This document shows positions 22,509 to 32,317 of a stretch of 64,000 bases of DNA, piece after piece (position 1 is the first letter of the stretch; each line of letters begins with the position of its first letter). The stretch spans positions 62,001 through 126,000 of the forward strand of contig NZ_MDEB01000001.1 of assembly GCF_002939945.1 (NCBI RefSeq). Reading direction: 5' to 3'. Made by a program: the position numbers and the translations under genes. The stretch is from Xanthomonas arboricola pv. populi (GTDB taxonomy: Bacteria > Pseudomonadota > Gammaproteobacteria > Xanthomonadales > Xanthomonadaceae). The notes below the pieces were generated by a model. That model had not been told where the DNA came from, made no database searches, and was given only the letters and a program-made list of their open reading frames with translations.

Positions 22509-22773
22509 TACCGTCAGGCCGGCGCGGCCGGCGCTTGAGGTCGGCGTGTGTCAGCCGCAAAATCCGATTCTGGGAGCGCCGTCCGCACCCATCTATCGGC
22601 TGCTCGCCGCGCCTTGCTGGCCATCCCAGGCCGGCAACAGGCGTGCGCAAGCTGCCGGCTTTTTGAGCGGATTACCCTTGCGATCAGCTCCCCACGCCTG
22701 GCTTTACAATCCCGTTGATGCACCACGCGTGTGGCCTGGCGGCTGATGCAATCTGCGTCCTTTGCAGGCGCAC

Positions 22774-23886
22774 TCAGCGCAGCGGCCGCGCCTCGCACAG
22801 TTGCCGATACAGCTGCTCGAACAACCGCGTGGTCAGCGCCGCGTCTTCGCGGAGCGCACGGCACTGCGCTGCCCAGGCCAGGCGCAAGCGCAGCTCGTCA
22901 TCGGCCAATACCTGACGGACGACTTCTGCCAGCCCGGCCCAATCGCCCGGCGGCACCGCAAGTGCGCACGCCGGTGCCCACTCGACCAGATGCCCGACTG
23001 CGGTGCCAACGGTGGGCACACCGGCGACCGCCGCTTCCAGCAGTACCAGCGGGCCGGCTTCGTGCAAGGACGACAGCACCAGCAGGTCGGACGATTGCAT
23101 GATCGGGCGCAACTGGTGCTGGCTCTTGAAACCGAGAAAACGCACCTGCCCGCCCAGATCCAGTTGTTGCACCAGGCGCTGCATGGCGCCATCCAGGGTA
23201 TCGACGCCGACCATGTCCAGGGTAAAGGCGACACCGGCGCGTTTGAGCGCCGCCATCGCCTGCAGCAAGGTGGTCTGGTCCTTGACCGGATTGAGGCTGG
23301 CCACATGCAGCAAGCGGGCGATGCCACCCGTGCGTGCGCGTGGCGCGGTCGGCGGCCAGGCACGCAGATCCACGCCCAACGGCACCCGCTGTGCGTGAAT
23401 GCCGAGCGCCGTCAGCGACGCGAGGATGGGCGCGCTGGCCGCGGTGACGCGATCGGCCAGGCGCAGGATCACCGCTTCGCGCAGACGTCCGCGCCAACGC
23501 CGCCGGCCGCCGTAGCCGATGCCATGCAACGCGACCAGCTCGCCACCGGCGATATGCACCACGCTTGGGCGTCGCAACAGTCTTGCCGCTATGACAGCGA
23601 TCAGACTGCAATAGCCGGAAAAGATGGCCTGGATCACATCGAACGGAGCCCGACGATGTTCGTCGGCAATGGCGGCGATCGCGCGCGTGCGGGTGCGCCT
23701 GGCGCCGATGTTGTGCACGGTGGCGCCGCGCAATGCCCAGGTGCCGGGCAGCGGCTCCTGGTGCAGCACGAACACGTGCACCTGGTGATGGCGCGCCAGC
23801 CATTCGATCAGGGTCAGGAACACCGGGATCACGCGGACCTCGCCGCTGCGATCCACGCCGCCCGGGACCACCAGGGCCAGTTTCAT
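22774..23886 (-). CDS. Glycosyltransferase, GT4 family
   Basis: This 370-residue GT-B transferase starts MKLALVVPGGVDRSG. The C-terminal nucleotide-sugar half (about 190-355) shows HVASLNPVKDQTTLLQAM and the E-x7-E motif in EAGPLVLLEAAVAGVP. It probably adds one sugar to the repeat unit of the surface polysaccharide at the inner face of the membrane. Its ATG overlaps the stop of the preceding glycosyltransferase gene (ATGA), so the two are translationally coupled. It is the last gene of the leftward cluster. Confidence 0.9.
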   Translation of the reverse strand: MKLALVVPGGVDRSGEVRVIPVFLTLIEWLARHHQVHVFVLHQEPLPGTWALRGATVHNIGARRTRTRAIAAIADEHRRAPFDVIQAIFSGYCSLIAVIAARLLRRPSVVHIAGGELVALHGIGYGGRRRWRGRLREAVILRLADRVTAASAPILASLTALGIHAQRVPLGVDLRAWPPTAPRARTGGIARLLHVASLNPVKDQTTLLQAMAALKRAGVAFTLDMVGVDTLDGAMQRLVQQLDLGGQVRFLGFKSQHQLRPIMQSSDLLVLSSLHEAGPLVLLEAAVAGVPTVGTAVGHLVEWAPACALAVPPGDWAGLAEVVRQVLADDELRLRLAWAAQCRALREDAALTTRLFEQLYRQLCEARPLR

Positions 23887-25013
23887 GCGGTTCGCCTCGG
23901 CGCGGTCGCCAGTAACTGGGTGTACGCACTTGCCCAGCGTTGCCCCACTGCGGCGAACGACAGCCGTGCATCGAAATGCGCGCGCACCTGTGTGCGATCG
24001 GGGCGTTGCCGGAAGACACGCAACAGCAGTTCCGCCAAGGCCGAGGCATCGCCGACCGGCCACAACGCGCCGACCGCCCCGCCATCGCTGAGCGCACGGA
24101 AAGACGGGATATCGGTCAATAGCGGCAAGGTGCCGCAGGCATACGCTTCCACTGCGGCGTAACCGCAGCTCTCTGCATGACTGGCGGAGACGAACAGGTC
24201 GCAGGCACGCAACAGGGTTTCCACGCGTGCGTGCGGCACCTTGCCCAGTAGCTGCACGCAGCGCGCCAGCGACGGATCGGCGCGCAGACGCTGCTGTACC
24301 CGCTCCAGCAACGGCGCCTGGTCGAACACGCACCACAGCCGCAGCCCGGGCAACACGCGTGCGGCCAGGGCGACGGCATCGAGCACGCACAGCGGATCCT
24401 TGGCCGCGCTCAGATGCCCGACCCACAATATGCAGGGATCGCCATGCAGACGCGTCTGCTCGCGTGCCTGCAGGCGATCGCCCGGCGAAAAGCGGCTGCT
24501 AGATTCGGGAATCGCAAACAGCTGCGTCCTGGCCTTGAACAGGCGCGCCCGTACAAACGGCTGCGCCATCTCCTGCGAGGTGAACGCGATCCCGGCGGCA
24601 GCGGCGTAGCGAACCCGCCACACACTCCGGCTCCACCAGCGCGGCGGGCGGTTGGCGTGATCCTGCAGCAGGATCGGCGTGTGCGGGAGCAGGCGGGCGA
24701 GACGGCGTGCATCGCCGGCAAATTCCAGACCGTGGACATGGATCACATCGGCGCCGATCTCGCGCAGCGTCGCCGCAAGCAGCGCTGCGCGCTGCGCACT
24801 GTCGCGCGCGCCCAGCTCGACGAAGCGGTAATTCACGCCCTGGCGGCTGAGCCGCAACTTCAGTGCAGAGGCCTGGACCACCGACACGCGGACCCCGGCG
24901 CTGGCGACGGCCTCGGCGATGTCGGCCAGCGATGGCCATTGCGCGAACACTTGCTCGGCAGTCAGGCCGGCGGGAGTCGGCACCAGATTGAGCTGCGCCA
25001 CCTGCAGGCTCAT
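23883..25013 (-). CDS. Glycosyltransferase, GT4/GT1 type
   Basis: This 376-residue GT-B transferase opens MSLQVAQLNLVPTPAGLTAE. The middle contains IGADVIHVHGLEF and the C-terminal half CILWVGHLSAAKDPL and SASHAESCGYAAVEAYACGT, where the E-x7-E acidic pair lies. The ATG at 25013 gives the family-like opening. The frame continues upstream through a GC-rich stretch that does not look coding, leaving a 136-bp gap after the methyltransferase gene. It ends overlapping the next glycosyltransferase gene by four bases. Confidence 0.88.
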   Translation of the reverse strand: MSLQVAQLNLVPTPAGLTAEQVFAQWPSLADIAEAVASAGVRVSVVQASALKLRLSRQGVNYRFVELGARDSAQRAALLAATLREIGADVIHVHGLEFAGDARRLARLLPHTPILLQDHANRPPRWWSRSVWRVRYAAAAGIAFTSQEMAQPFVRARLFKARTQLFAIPESSSRFSPGDRLQAREQTRLHGDPCILWVGHLSAAKDPLCVLDAVALAARVLPGLRLWCVFDQAPLLERVQQRLRADPSLARCVQLLGKVPHARVETLLRACDLFVSASHAESCGYAAVEAYACGTLPLLTDIPSFRALSDGGAVGALWPVGDASALAELLLRVFRQRPDRTQVRAHFDARLSFAAVGQRWASAYTQLLATAPRRTA

Positions 25014-25149
25014 GGCACCGACCGCGCCCGGATTGCACGCCCTGCAATGGCGACCAGGCCACGTGCCGCGCACTGCACCGCGCGCCACCAGCACGGTTTG
25101 TCCGCGACTGGAGTGCTGCATGCACACGCCACCATGGACAGTACGTTGG

Positions 25150-25848
25150 TCACGCGATGCGCCGCAGCCGCAGCACCAGCGCAACCGGCACCCGCAGCGC
25201 GGCCTGATCAAAGCGCGCACCGGGCGCGATGTCGGCCGGGTCCAGCATCGGCTCGGCCACCGCTTCGATCTCCATGCCCAACGCAACGCAGGCCGCATGC
25301 CAATGGCTGTAGAGATGCTGCGTATGCCGCACCGCGTACTGCCGGCCATCGGCCTTGAAGTCGCGTCGCCAGCCCAGCGCATGGCCGATCGGATGCACGT
25401 CGCTGCACAGCACGATGCCGCCGACGCGGGTGACGCGGTGCAGTTCTTCCAGCGCCGTCCATAGCTGCTGCAGATGGCCGACCACCAGACCGCAGACGCT
25501 GAGATCGGCCACTGCGTCGCCCAGCGGCAGCTGCTCCAGGCTGCCCTGCTGCAGGCGCATGCGCGCCGATGGCCAGTCCTGCGCCAGCTCGGCGCGCGCA
25601 CGCTGCAGCATCTGCGGCGACAGATCCACGCCGGTGACCTGCAGCGCGCCACGCCGCAAAGCATGCAGCATGTAGCGGCCGCTGCCGCAGCCGGCGTCGA
25701 GCACGTGCTGGCCCTGCAACACGTTCGGCATCAGCGCGAGCATGGCGCGCTCTTCGGCCAGCATCACCGGGTTGTGCGCGTGCGGCGGATACGCCTGCGC
25801 CCACAACGCATACGCCGCTGCCGGCTCGAGGATCGGTACTGCGCTCAC
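25150..25848 (-). CDS. SAM-dependent methyltransferase (class I)
   Basis: This 232-residue protein has the Rossmann motif I VLDAGCGSGRYMLHAL (about 48-63), motif II VTGVDLSPQMLQRARAEL, and the following post-motif strand ADLSVCGLVVGHL. It belongs to the Methyltransf_11/UbiE-like group; the likely substrate is a sugar or lipid-linked intermediate of the surrounding pathway. The GTG start at 25848 overlaps the amidohydrolase stop (GTGA), which supports it over any downstream ATG. Confidence 0.88.
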   Translation of the reverse strand: MSAVPILEPAAAYALWAQAYPPHAHNPVMLAEERAMLALMPNVLQGQHVLDAGCGSGRYMLHALRRGALQVTGVDLSPQMLQRARAELAQDWPSARMRLQQGSLEQLPLGDAVADLSVCGLVVGHLQQLWTALEELHRVTRVGGIVLCSDVHPIGHALGWRRDFKADGRQYAVRHTQHLYSHWHAACVALGMEIEAVAEPMLDPADIAPGARFDQAALRVPVALVLRLRRIA

Positions 25849-27077
25849 GACACCGCACCGCTGGCGGCCATGGCAACGCCGGGCTGGCGCACAGGCTGGT
25901 GTGCAGGCCGGGGCACGCGCTGCAGGCCGGGTTCCAGTGCCAGTACCGCCGGATCGGCCAGCGTGGCGTCGAGCAACTTGGGGCGGCCGTCCAGCAGCAC
26001 CGGTACGGTCCGGATGCCGGCCGCATCGAACCAGTCGGCAAAATCCGGGTCGGCGATGCGCGGGGCGCCATCGCGTATCACCGCACGCAGATCGCTGCGT
26101 GCGCAGCCCACCACGCTGTTGGCCGGGTCGCCACCGCGGTCGCGCACGATCACCAGATCCGCCGCCGCCTCCGGCGCCAGGCGTCCACGCGTGGCCATGC
26201 GCAGGATGCGCGCCGATTGATGGGTGACCAGGCCGAGCAACAGATCCGCAGCCAACCCGCTGCTGGTAGCGATGCGCAGTTCTTCGAGCAGATCGCGCGC
26301 GCCGCTGACGCGGGAATCGTTGCCCAACGCGAGCCGGCCCGCCATGCACAGGCGCCAGGGGTCGAGCGTGCGACCCAGCAGCGCAAGATTGCTCGATGGG
26401 CACCACACCACCGCTGCGCCGCGTGCGATCACCCGCTCGATATCGCGCTCGCCCATGCCCACGCCATGAATCAGCACGCTGTTGGCGGCCAGGCAACCGA
26501 GCCGGTCCAGTTCCTCCAGCTCGGCGGCCGCCACCGCGTCGGTGCCTTCGGCCAGATGGATCATCCAGGGATGCTCGGGCGAGGTCGCGGCGAAGCTGCC
26601 CTGCACCGGTGGGCCATAGCCGGTCCACCCCAGCGCATAGCTCCAGCCGAACGCACGCAATAGGCTGACCGGAAAGCTGGTTTCGTCCAGCGTGGCGTGC
26701 CACGGGTCGTGCTGCGCCACGCAGGTGACGCCCGCCAGCAGATTCTTCAATCCGCCGTGACGCAGACGCACCGCCTTGGGCACACGCAGGGCGACCGCCA
26801 CATCGGGATGCCGGAAATGCGCCTGGAATGCCTCGATCCATGCATAGCTGTTGGGAAACGCCGCGCACTGCGGCAGCGGCGGCACGCAGTTGACCTGCAG
26901 ATGATCGTGCGCGTTGATCAGGCCCGGCGCCAGCACATGCCCCTGCAGGTCCAGGCGCAGGCTGCGCGTGCCGAGCGTGCCGCCGAAGCGCCCCGCGCGG
27001 ATGGTCAGCGGCGCGCGCGAGGGGCCGGCCAGGGTGATCGAGCGCGCGCCCTGCAGACACACATCGGCCATGGACAT
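25845..27077 (-). CDS. Amidohydrolase-superfamily protein in the polysaccharide cluster
   Basis: This roughly 410-residue metal-dependent hydrolase belongs to the cytosine/guanine deaminase-like (TrzF/SsnA-type) branch. Visible are LINAHDHLQVN with the HxH metal pair, the later His in LIHGVGMG, the SSNLALLGRTLDPWRL block and the Asp in LALGNDSR. It is probably cytosolic. Its role in a polysaccharide operon is unclear: removal of an amino or acyl group from a nucleotide-linked or small-molecule substituent is possible. The ATG at 27077 has GGAG six bases upstream; a GTG at 27089 and an ATG at 27083 are alternatives. It directly follows the second methyltransferase gene. Confidence 0.84.
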   Translation of the reverse strand: MSMADVCLQGARSITLAGPSRAPLTIRAGRFGGTLGTRSLRLDLQGHVLAPGLINAHDHLQVNCVPPLPQCAAFPNSYAWIEAFQAHFRHPDVAVALRVPKAVRLRHGGLKNLLAGVTCVAQHDPWHATLDETSFPVSLLRAFGWSYALGWTGYGPPVQGSFAATSPEHPWMIHLAEGTDAVAAAELEELDRLGCLAANSVLIHGVGMGERDIERVIARGAAVVWCPSSNLALLGRTLDPWRLCMAGRLALGNDSRVSGARDLLEELRIATSSGLAADLLLGLVTHQSARILRMATRGRLAPEAAADLVIVRDRGGDPANSVVGCARSDLRAVIRDGAPRIADPDFADWFDAAGIRTVPVLLDGRPKLLDATLADPAVLALEPGLQRVPRPAHQPVRQPGVAMAASGAVS

Positions 27078-27089
27078 CGGCATCTCCAC

Positions 27090-27932
27090 TCAGCGCTTGC
27101 GCATCACGATCAGGAAGTGATCGCCCATGTCGCGCAGCAGCGGCAGGCCGCCCAGCCGGTCGTCGCACCGGCCCAGACGCGCGGACAGGCGCGGATGCCG
27201 TTCGCAAAAATCCACCAGATACGGCGGCGGCAGGAACAGGCTCAACGCGCGATAGCGGTCCAGTACGAAGTGCTTGTCGAAGGCGCGATAGAACTCGCGC
27301 GGCAGGTGGTACCAGGTCCAGATGGTATGGCCGTTCATGCCCACGGCAGTCACCCCGCGCGCGGCGCGCACCGCGGCGCGCTTGAACCGCCCGCGCACAG
27401 TGTAATGGCCGATTTCCCACGGGCAGATGCGCCCGATTACCGAGAACACCAGGCAACCATCGGCGCGCAGCAGACGCGCGCACTCGGCCGCCACCGCCGG
27501 CAGATCCGGCGCGCAATTGAGCGGGCCGAAGTTGGAATACATGCCGTCGAAGCTGCCCTCCAGCTGGTCGAGCTGCTGGATGCCGACATGGGCGGCGCTC
27601 AGGCGCTCTTCCAGGCCCTGCGTGGCCGCGCGATGGCGGGTGCGCTCGACCATCGCCGGCGACCAGTCGGTGGCCAGCACGCGGTAACCGCGACGTGCGA
27701 ATTCGCCGGCATCCAGGCCGGTACCGCAGCCCAGGTCCACCAGCCGCGAGCCCACCGGCAACTCGGCCGCGACCGTGTCCCACAACGTGGTGCGCATGCG
27801 CTGGATCAGCGCGTTGTTGCCGCGTGGGCCGTCGTAGTCCGGCGCCACGCTGTCGAACGCGCGTTGCGTCTCCAGCAAGCGCTCCGGGGCCACCGTGCCA
27901 CCGCGCGCCGCATGCTCATTGACCACCGACAT
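27090..27932 (-). CDS. SAM-dependent methyltransferase (class I)
   Basis: This 280-residue protein has motif I LVDLGCGTGLDAGEFARRGY (about 65-84), VLATDWSPAMVERTRHRA and the MYSNFGPLNC segment. It is unlike the other methyltransferase here and more like those acting on sugars or lipid-linked substrates. The ATG at 27932 has GGGAGG six bases upstream. A sigma-regulon-type promoter motif lies 84 bp before it, so this gene may begin a second transcription unit covering the cluster's distal five genes. Confidence 0.88.
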   Translation of the reverse strand: MSVVNEHAARGGTVAPERLLETQRAFDSVAPDYDGPRGNNALIQRMRTTLWDTVAAELPVGSRLVDLGCGTGLDAGEFARRGYRVLATDWSPAMVERTRHRAATQGLEERLSAAHVGIQQLDQLEGSFDGMYSNFGPLNCAPDLPAVAAECARLLRADGCLVFSVIGRICPWEIGHYTVRGRFKRAAVRAARGVTAVGMNGHTIWTWYHLPREFYRAFDKHFVLDRYRALSLFLPPPYLVDFCERHPRLSARLGRCDDRLGGLPLLRDMGDHFLIVMRKR

Positions 27933-28016
27933 GCGCAGCCTCCCACACCGATCCAGCTGTTCTCACGACACTCTCCAGGCGCGACACCGCCAACGCGGCA
28001 TCGCTTGATTGACCGG

Positions 28017-28045
28017 TGAGTGCCACGCGCTGGCGGTTTGGTTGC
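28017..28045 (-). promoter_or_regulatory. Putative internal ECF promoter P6
   Basis: Leftward GCAACC at 28045-28040 and CACTCA at 28022-28017 with a 17-base spacer. The bases after GCAACC are AAAC. It lies in the 158-bp gap between the wzz-like gene and the methyltransferase gene, the largest gap inside the cluster. Confidence 0.6.
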
Positions 28046-28090
28046 AGCGTTGCGCAGCGATGTCCACCGTGCCGCACGACGCGGCGCGGA

Positions 28091-28942
28091 TCAGCCGGCA
28101 GCGTGCGGCGCGGCGCCTGTGCGACGCCGCCATGCATTGCGCAACACGGCAGCCAGCACCGCCAGCCCCGCCCCACCGAGCAGACCGGCGGCCCAGGCGG
28201 TGACGGCACTGGGAAACGCCTGCTGCTCGGGCACGTACAACGGCCATGCCAGCGAGGTCTGATAGGTGTAGCGCGTGGTCAGCCGGGCAATGAGATCGTC
28301 GCGCTCGCTCTTCAATGCGCGCACGGTGGTGTTGCTGTCGGTCAGCAGCACGCCTGCCAGAACCTGGGCGGGCGTGGCCGCAGCGGCGCCCTGCCCGGCC
28401 TGCACCTGCTGCTGCAGTTGATCGCGGTTGCGGGTTGCCGCGCGCAGATCGTCGGTCAGGCCTTGCAGGCGCGTACGCGCCAGTTCAAGCGCAACCGCAT
28501 TGGTGTCGCCGTGCAGGCCCTGCAATGCGCTCACCGTCGCCAACGCCAGACTGCGCGCCTGCGCGGACGATTCGGCCCGGATGGTCACGCCGATCAGATT
28601 GGCATACGGGTCAGGGTCCGGCTTGAGGCTGCCGCGATACAACTGCGCGCCGCGGCTTTTCAGCGGTACGCCGGCCTGGCGCAGCACCGCATCCTGGAAC
28701 AACCGCGTCTTCATGCGGTCGATCACGCGCTGGAACGGTTCGACCTTGGGATCGCGCCCGGCCGGCGTGGGGCCGATTTCGCCGACCTGGATCCAGGCGG
28801 TGGCTTCCCACTGCGGCCTGGCCAGGCGGGTGAAGGCGAACGTCAGTGCAAGCACCACCACCAGCGCAGCCAGCGCCCAGCGCCATTCGCGACGCAGGAT
28901 GCGCCACAGGTCGATCAGATAGATGTCGTCGTGTTGAGTCAT
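28091..28942 (-). CDS. Wzz-type chain-length determinant, no kinase domain
   Basis: This 283-residue inner-membrane protein has the Wzz topology: an N-terminal transmembrane helix (about 23-42, WALAALVVVLALTFAF), a periplasmic domain with a coiled-coil-rich middle, and a C-terminal helix (about 245-268, AVTAWAAGLLGGAGLAVLAA). Such proteins set polymer length in Wzy-dependent synthesis. There is no C-terminal tyrosine-kinase domain as in Wzc, and none is encoded nearby. It follows the polymerase-like gene by 44 bp. Confidence 0.85.
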   Translation of the reverse strand: MTQHDDIYLIDLWRILRREWRWALAALVVVLALTFAFTRLARPQWEATAWIQVGEIGPTPAGRDPKVEPFQRVIDRMKTRLFQDAVLRQAGVPLKSRGAQLYRGSLKPDPDPYANLIGVTIRAESSAQARSLALATVSALQGLHGDTNAVALELARTRLQGLTDDLRAATRNRDQLQQQVQAGQGAAAATPAQVLAGVLLTDSNTTVRALKSERDDLIARLTTRYTYQTSLAWPLYVPEQQAFPSAVTAWAAGLLGGAGLAVLAAVLRNAWRRRTGAAPHAAG

Positions 28943-28986
28943 GGTGCACCGGCTCTGGAACAGGGTGAAAACGAAGCTGCCGCGTA

Positions 28987-30120
28987 TTACGCAGCAGCGT
29001 TGGGAGCGGCATTGCGGGTGGGCAACAACACCGTGCAGGCATGCAACACCAGGCACAGCGCGATGAAGCCGAAGTTGGTCCAGGTGAAGGCCTGCGGCGC
29101 GAACGGCGACATCAGGCAGGCATAGGCGATGCGCAGGAAGATCAACACATGGAAGATCGACAGGCAGCTGTTGAGCAAGCGCACGCTCCACAACAGGCCG
29201 GCATACAACGCCAGCAGCGCCAGCAACGCACCGGGTGCGCCCCAGGCCATCAGGAACGGAAAGAACTCGGTCCCCACATTGATGTTGGGCGCATCCAGCG
29301 GGATGCTGGTGCCGGCGGTGGCGATCGAGCCACTGAACGGCACCAGCTGATTGACCAGGAAGCTGGCATTGACGTAACCCTTGGCCAGGATCGCGCCGAA
29401 GTTGTACGGCCCGGCGCTGATGTACAGCAATAACCACTGCACGCCCTGCGGCATGGCGCGATACAAGGCACTGAACGGCAGGGCGACCGTGGCCAGCGAG
29501 CCGGAACGCAGTGCGCCGAGGATGGAAAACACCCCGCCGCCAGCCAGCACCAGCAGGCCGATGGTCTTCCATGGCAGTCGACGTGCCGGGTCGCGGCGCA
29601 ACAGCATCACCAGCACGAACGAAAACAGGCCGGCAAAGATGCGGTTGCGGTCGATCACCACGATCGGAAACACGAATCCCAGCGTCACCATCGCCACGCG
29701 CAGCCCGCGATGACGCACGCACAGCAGCGCGATCGGCGGCAGGATCCAGCACATGTTGGAGATGTGCCGCACATGCGCGCGCAGCGGGCTCAAAGTGGCA
29801 TACGAGGACGGATCGCTGAACAGCGGAATCGGAAACAGCACCACATCCACGATGCAGAACAGCGTCACCGCCGCCGCCAGCGCCATCACAAGGAAGGCGT
29901 CGCGGGTGCCGGCGTAACGGTAGGCGCGAAAGCGCTCCACCGCAGGCAGCTGCACGCGCAGCACGGCGTCCAGCACACAGGTCGCGGCGGCGGCGACGGC
30001 CAGCAGCGCGATGCCGTCCGCATAGCCGCCGGGCAAGCTGTAGGTCAGCAGCGTCAGCGCGCAACTGAGCAGCATCGGCAGTGCCAGATAGGTCGCCGGC
30101 CGGCGTAGCAGCGTGCTCAT
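28987..30120 (-). CDS. Putative polysaccharide polymerase (Wzy-like membrane protein)
   Basis: This 377-residue protein has about ten to eleven hydrophobic segments and little else, the usual picture of Wzy polymerases, which join repeat units on the periplasmic side. The long loop around PFSALYRAMPQGVQ and PFSGSIATAGTSIPLDAPNI would be the large periplasmic loop. Sequence identity among polymerases is very low, so the call rests on topology and on the flanking wzx- and wzz-like genes. The ATG at 30120 overlaps the stop of the GT2 gene by four bases. Confidence 0.75.
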   Translation of the reverse strand: MSTLLRRPATYLALPMLLSCALTLLTYSLPGGYADGIALLAVAAAATCVLDAVLRVQLPAVERFRAYRYAGTRDAFLVMALAAAVTLFCIVDVVLFPIPLFSDPSSYATLSPLRAHVRHISNMCWILPPIALLCVRHRGLRVAMVTLGFVFPIVVIDRNRIFAGLFSFVLVMLLRRDPARRLPWKTIGLLVLAGGGVFSILGALRSGSLATVALPFSALYRAMPQGVQWLLLYISAGPYNFGAILAKGYVNASFLVNQLVPFSGSIATAGTSIPLDAPNINVGTEFFPFLMAWGAPGALLALLALYAGLLWSVRLLNSCLSIFHVLIFLRIAYACLMSPFAPQAFTWTNFGFIALCLVLHACTVLLPTRNAAPNAAA

Positions 30121-31067
30121 GCCGGTTTTACTGCGCCGCGCGCCTGCCCGGGCCGCCACCTGGCTGGCAGCGACGACCAGGCATAGGCGAGCAGATGCCC
30201 GATCACCCTGTGCGGCCGGCGCTGCAGGAACGCCACCTTGGCCGCGATGTAGTGCGACTGCGCGTGCAGCAAGCTGCGCTCGGGCGCGTCAAACAACGCC
30301 GCACAGCGCATCGCCACCTGACGCGACTCGCTCAAATTGGCAATCCGCGCCCGCACGTCCACGGTCTTGCTGAGATTGCTGCCATGCAACCGATACGCGC
30401 ACACCGGCACGTCGACAAAGCCCAGCGCATCACGCGCGGCCAGGCGCAGAAAAAAGTCCCAGTCTTCGATCCGCAGCGACTCGTCCCAGCCGGCGCGCGC
30501 ATCGAAGGCACTGCGGCGCAGCAACGCCACTGCGCCACTGACTGCCCACTGCTGGATCACCGCGCGGCAGATGCCGGACTCAGAGCGGTACAGATCCACA
30601 TCCACCCGATGCAGGTCGCGCATGGCGCTGCCATGCAGCAGTCGCCCATGCTGATCGACCACGCAGGCATCGCCGATCACCGCCAGTTTCTGCGGATGCG
30701 CACGCAGGTAGCGCACCTGCGCATCCAGCCCGCCGGCCAGCAGATAATCATCGCTTGCGCCCAGCCGCAGGTACTCGCCGCGCGCACGCAGCGCCAGCTC
30801 GTTGAGCGTGGCCGCCACCCCACGATTGGCGCGCTGTACGAACTGCACCGGCAGCCGATGGCCATGGCTGGCGATCCACTGCGCAATCTTCTCGCCGGTC
30901 GCGTCGCTGGAGCCATCGTCGATGATGACCAGCTCCTTGCACGGGTACGGGTCCTCCAGCACGCTGTCCAGGCAGCGTTGCACGAAACGCTCGTGGTTGA
31001 AGGCCGGAATCAGCACCGACACTAGCGGCCAGCGTGCGCGCCCGAGGGGTTGGGTGGAATCGCTCAT
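30117..31067 (-). CDS. Glycosyltransferase, GT2 family
   Basis: This 316-residue GT-A transferase opens with the family signature LVSVLIPAFNHERFVQRCLDS, then VIIDDGSSDAT and the D-x-D-like region LRLGASDDYLL; ESLRIEDWDFFLRLA is the ED acceptor-side motif. It probably adds a sugar of the repeat unit from a nucleotide donor at the cytosolic membrane face. The ATG at 31067 overlaps the flippase stop (ATGA). Confidence 0.92.
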   Translation of the reverse strand: MSDSTQPLGRARWPLVSVLIPAFNHERFVQRCLDSVLEDPYPCKELVIIDDGSSDATGEKIAQWIASHGHRLPVQFVQRANRGVAATLNELALRARGEYLRLGASDDYLLAGGLDAQVRYLRAHPQKLAVIGDACVVDQHGRLLHGSAMRDLHRVDVDLYRSESGICRAVIQQWAVSGAVALLRRSAFDARAGWDESLRIEDWDFFLRLAARDALGFVDVPVCAYRLHGSNLSKTVDVRARIANLSESRQVAMRCAALFDAPERSLLHAQSHYIAAKVAFLQRRPHRVIGHLLAYAWSSLPARWRPGQARGAVKPA

Positions 31068-32317
31068 GCCGGCTGCACCAGATAGCGCCGCACCACCACG
31101 ATGTTGAACAGCAGATACAGCACGTAGTTGGCGACGAAGGCATACATCGCACCGATCAGCCCCCATTGCGCGGTGAACAGATACACCAGCGCCAGATAGC
31201 TGGCGGCAAACACGCATTCGGAGATCACGAACAGCCGCGTCATCGCCTTGGCCAGCATCACGTACGACAGCACGAAGGCGGCGATCTTGATCACATCGCC
31301 CAGCAGTTGGGGGGCATACAGCGGGGTGGCCTGGGCAAACCGGGCGTCAAACAACAGCCAGGTCAGCCAATCGCGACACAGGTAGACGCCCAGCGCCATC
31401 ACGATCACCGCCGGCAGCACATGGCGATACGCGGCCCGCAGCTCGCGCCCGAGTGCTGCGCGCTCCTGCAGCGATGCCAGCTTGGGCAGGTAATACACGT
31501 TGATCGCAGTCGTGAAGAACAGCAGATACGCATCCGACACCCGGCTCACCGCCTGCCAGTACCCCACCTGCTGCCAGCCGAACTGCAGCGCCAAATGGTC
31601 GCGCACCAGCATGGCCACCAGCTGCGGCACCAGCGTGGAGGTCAGTGTCATCACCGAGAACGTCGCCAGCCTGCGCGTCATCTGCGCATCGAAGCGCATG
31701 CGCAACATCTCGCGTCGAAAATAACCGCTGCGCCGCAGCGCCGGCACGCCGGCCAGCAACCACAGCACCTGACCCAGTACCAGCGCCAGCAAGGCGCCCT
31801 GCAGCTGTGCCCGGCTGGACAGCCATGCCACCAGTGCCGTGCTCAGCACCGCACCGCTGACCTGCACGAATGCCAGGCGGCGCACGTCCATGAAGCCGTT
31901 GATCACCGCCAGGATGTAGTTGACCGGTGCGATGCCCACCTGCGCCACCGCCACCACACAGATCAGCGGCCGGTACGCCGCATCGCCAAGCAGGCGCTCG
32001 GCGATGGCGCCACTGAACAGCAACACCAGCACCGCCATCACGCAGGCCGCGCAGAACGCGTACCACAGCGCCGCGCTGAGCAGACGTGCCAGCGCAGCCG
32101 TATCGTCGCGATACTCGGCCACGTACTTGACGATGCCGGCACTGATGCCGCCGCCTGCCAGCACCGCCAGCACCGACATCAGATTGAGGAACTGGCCCAG
32201 CCGGCCGACCCCTTGCGGGCCGGCGTAGACCGCCACCACTTTCACCACCACCAGCGCGGCCAGCAGCTTGGCCAGCGTCGCAACGCCGGTGTAGACGCTG
32301 CTGCGCACGACATTCAT
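31064..32317 (-). CDS. Wzx-type lipid-linked oligosaccharide flippase
   Basis: This 417-residue MATE/MOP-superfamily membrane protein has about twelve hydrophobic segments. Its opening [38 protein letters not shown] is of the WzxE/O-antigen translocase type, and [17 protein letters not shown] lies in the C-terminal half. It would move undecaprenyl-linked repeat units across the inner membrane for the polymerase. Four-base overlaps couple it to both neighbours. Confidence 0.9.
   Translation of the reverse strand: MNVVRSSVYTGVATLAKLLAALVVVKVVAVYAGPQGVGRLGQFLNLMSVLAVLAGGGISAGIVKYVAEYRDDTAALARLLSAALWYAFCAACVMAVLVLLFSGAIAERLLGDAAYRPLICVVAVAQVGIAPVNYILAVINGFMDVRRLAFVQVSGAVLSTALVAWLSSRAQLQGALLALVLGQVLWLLAGVPALRRSGYFRREMLRMRFDAQMTRRLATFSVMTLTSTLVPQLVAMLVRDHLALQFGWQQVGYWQAVSRVSDAYLLFFTTAINVYYLPKLASLQERAALGRELRAAYRHVLPAVIVMALGVYLCRDWLTWLLFDARFAQATPLYAPQLLGDVIKIAAFVLSYVMLAKAMTRLFVISECVFAASYLALVYLFTAQWGLIGAMYAFVANYVLYLLFNIVVVRRYLVQPA

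Noticed and set aside
22484..22773. Possible precursor peptide or PqqD-like gene in the gap after the nucleotidyltransferase gene
   Set aside because: No frame has a ribosome site with a conserved-looking sequence; the gap separates convergent genes.
27985..28025. A 12-codon frame in the leader of the methyltransferase gene, considered as a leader peptide
   Set aside because: It has no ribosome site of note and no regulatory repeat codons; chance is likely.
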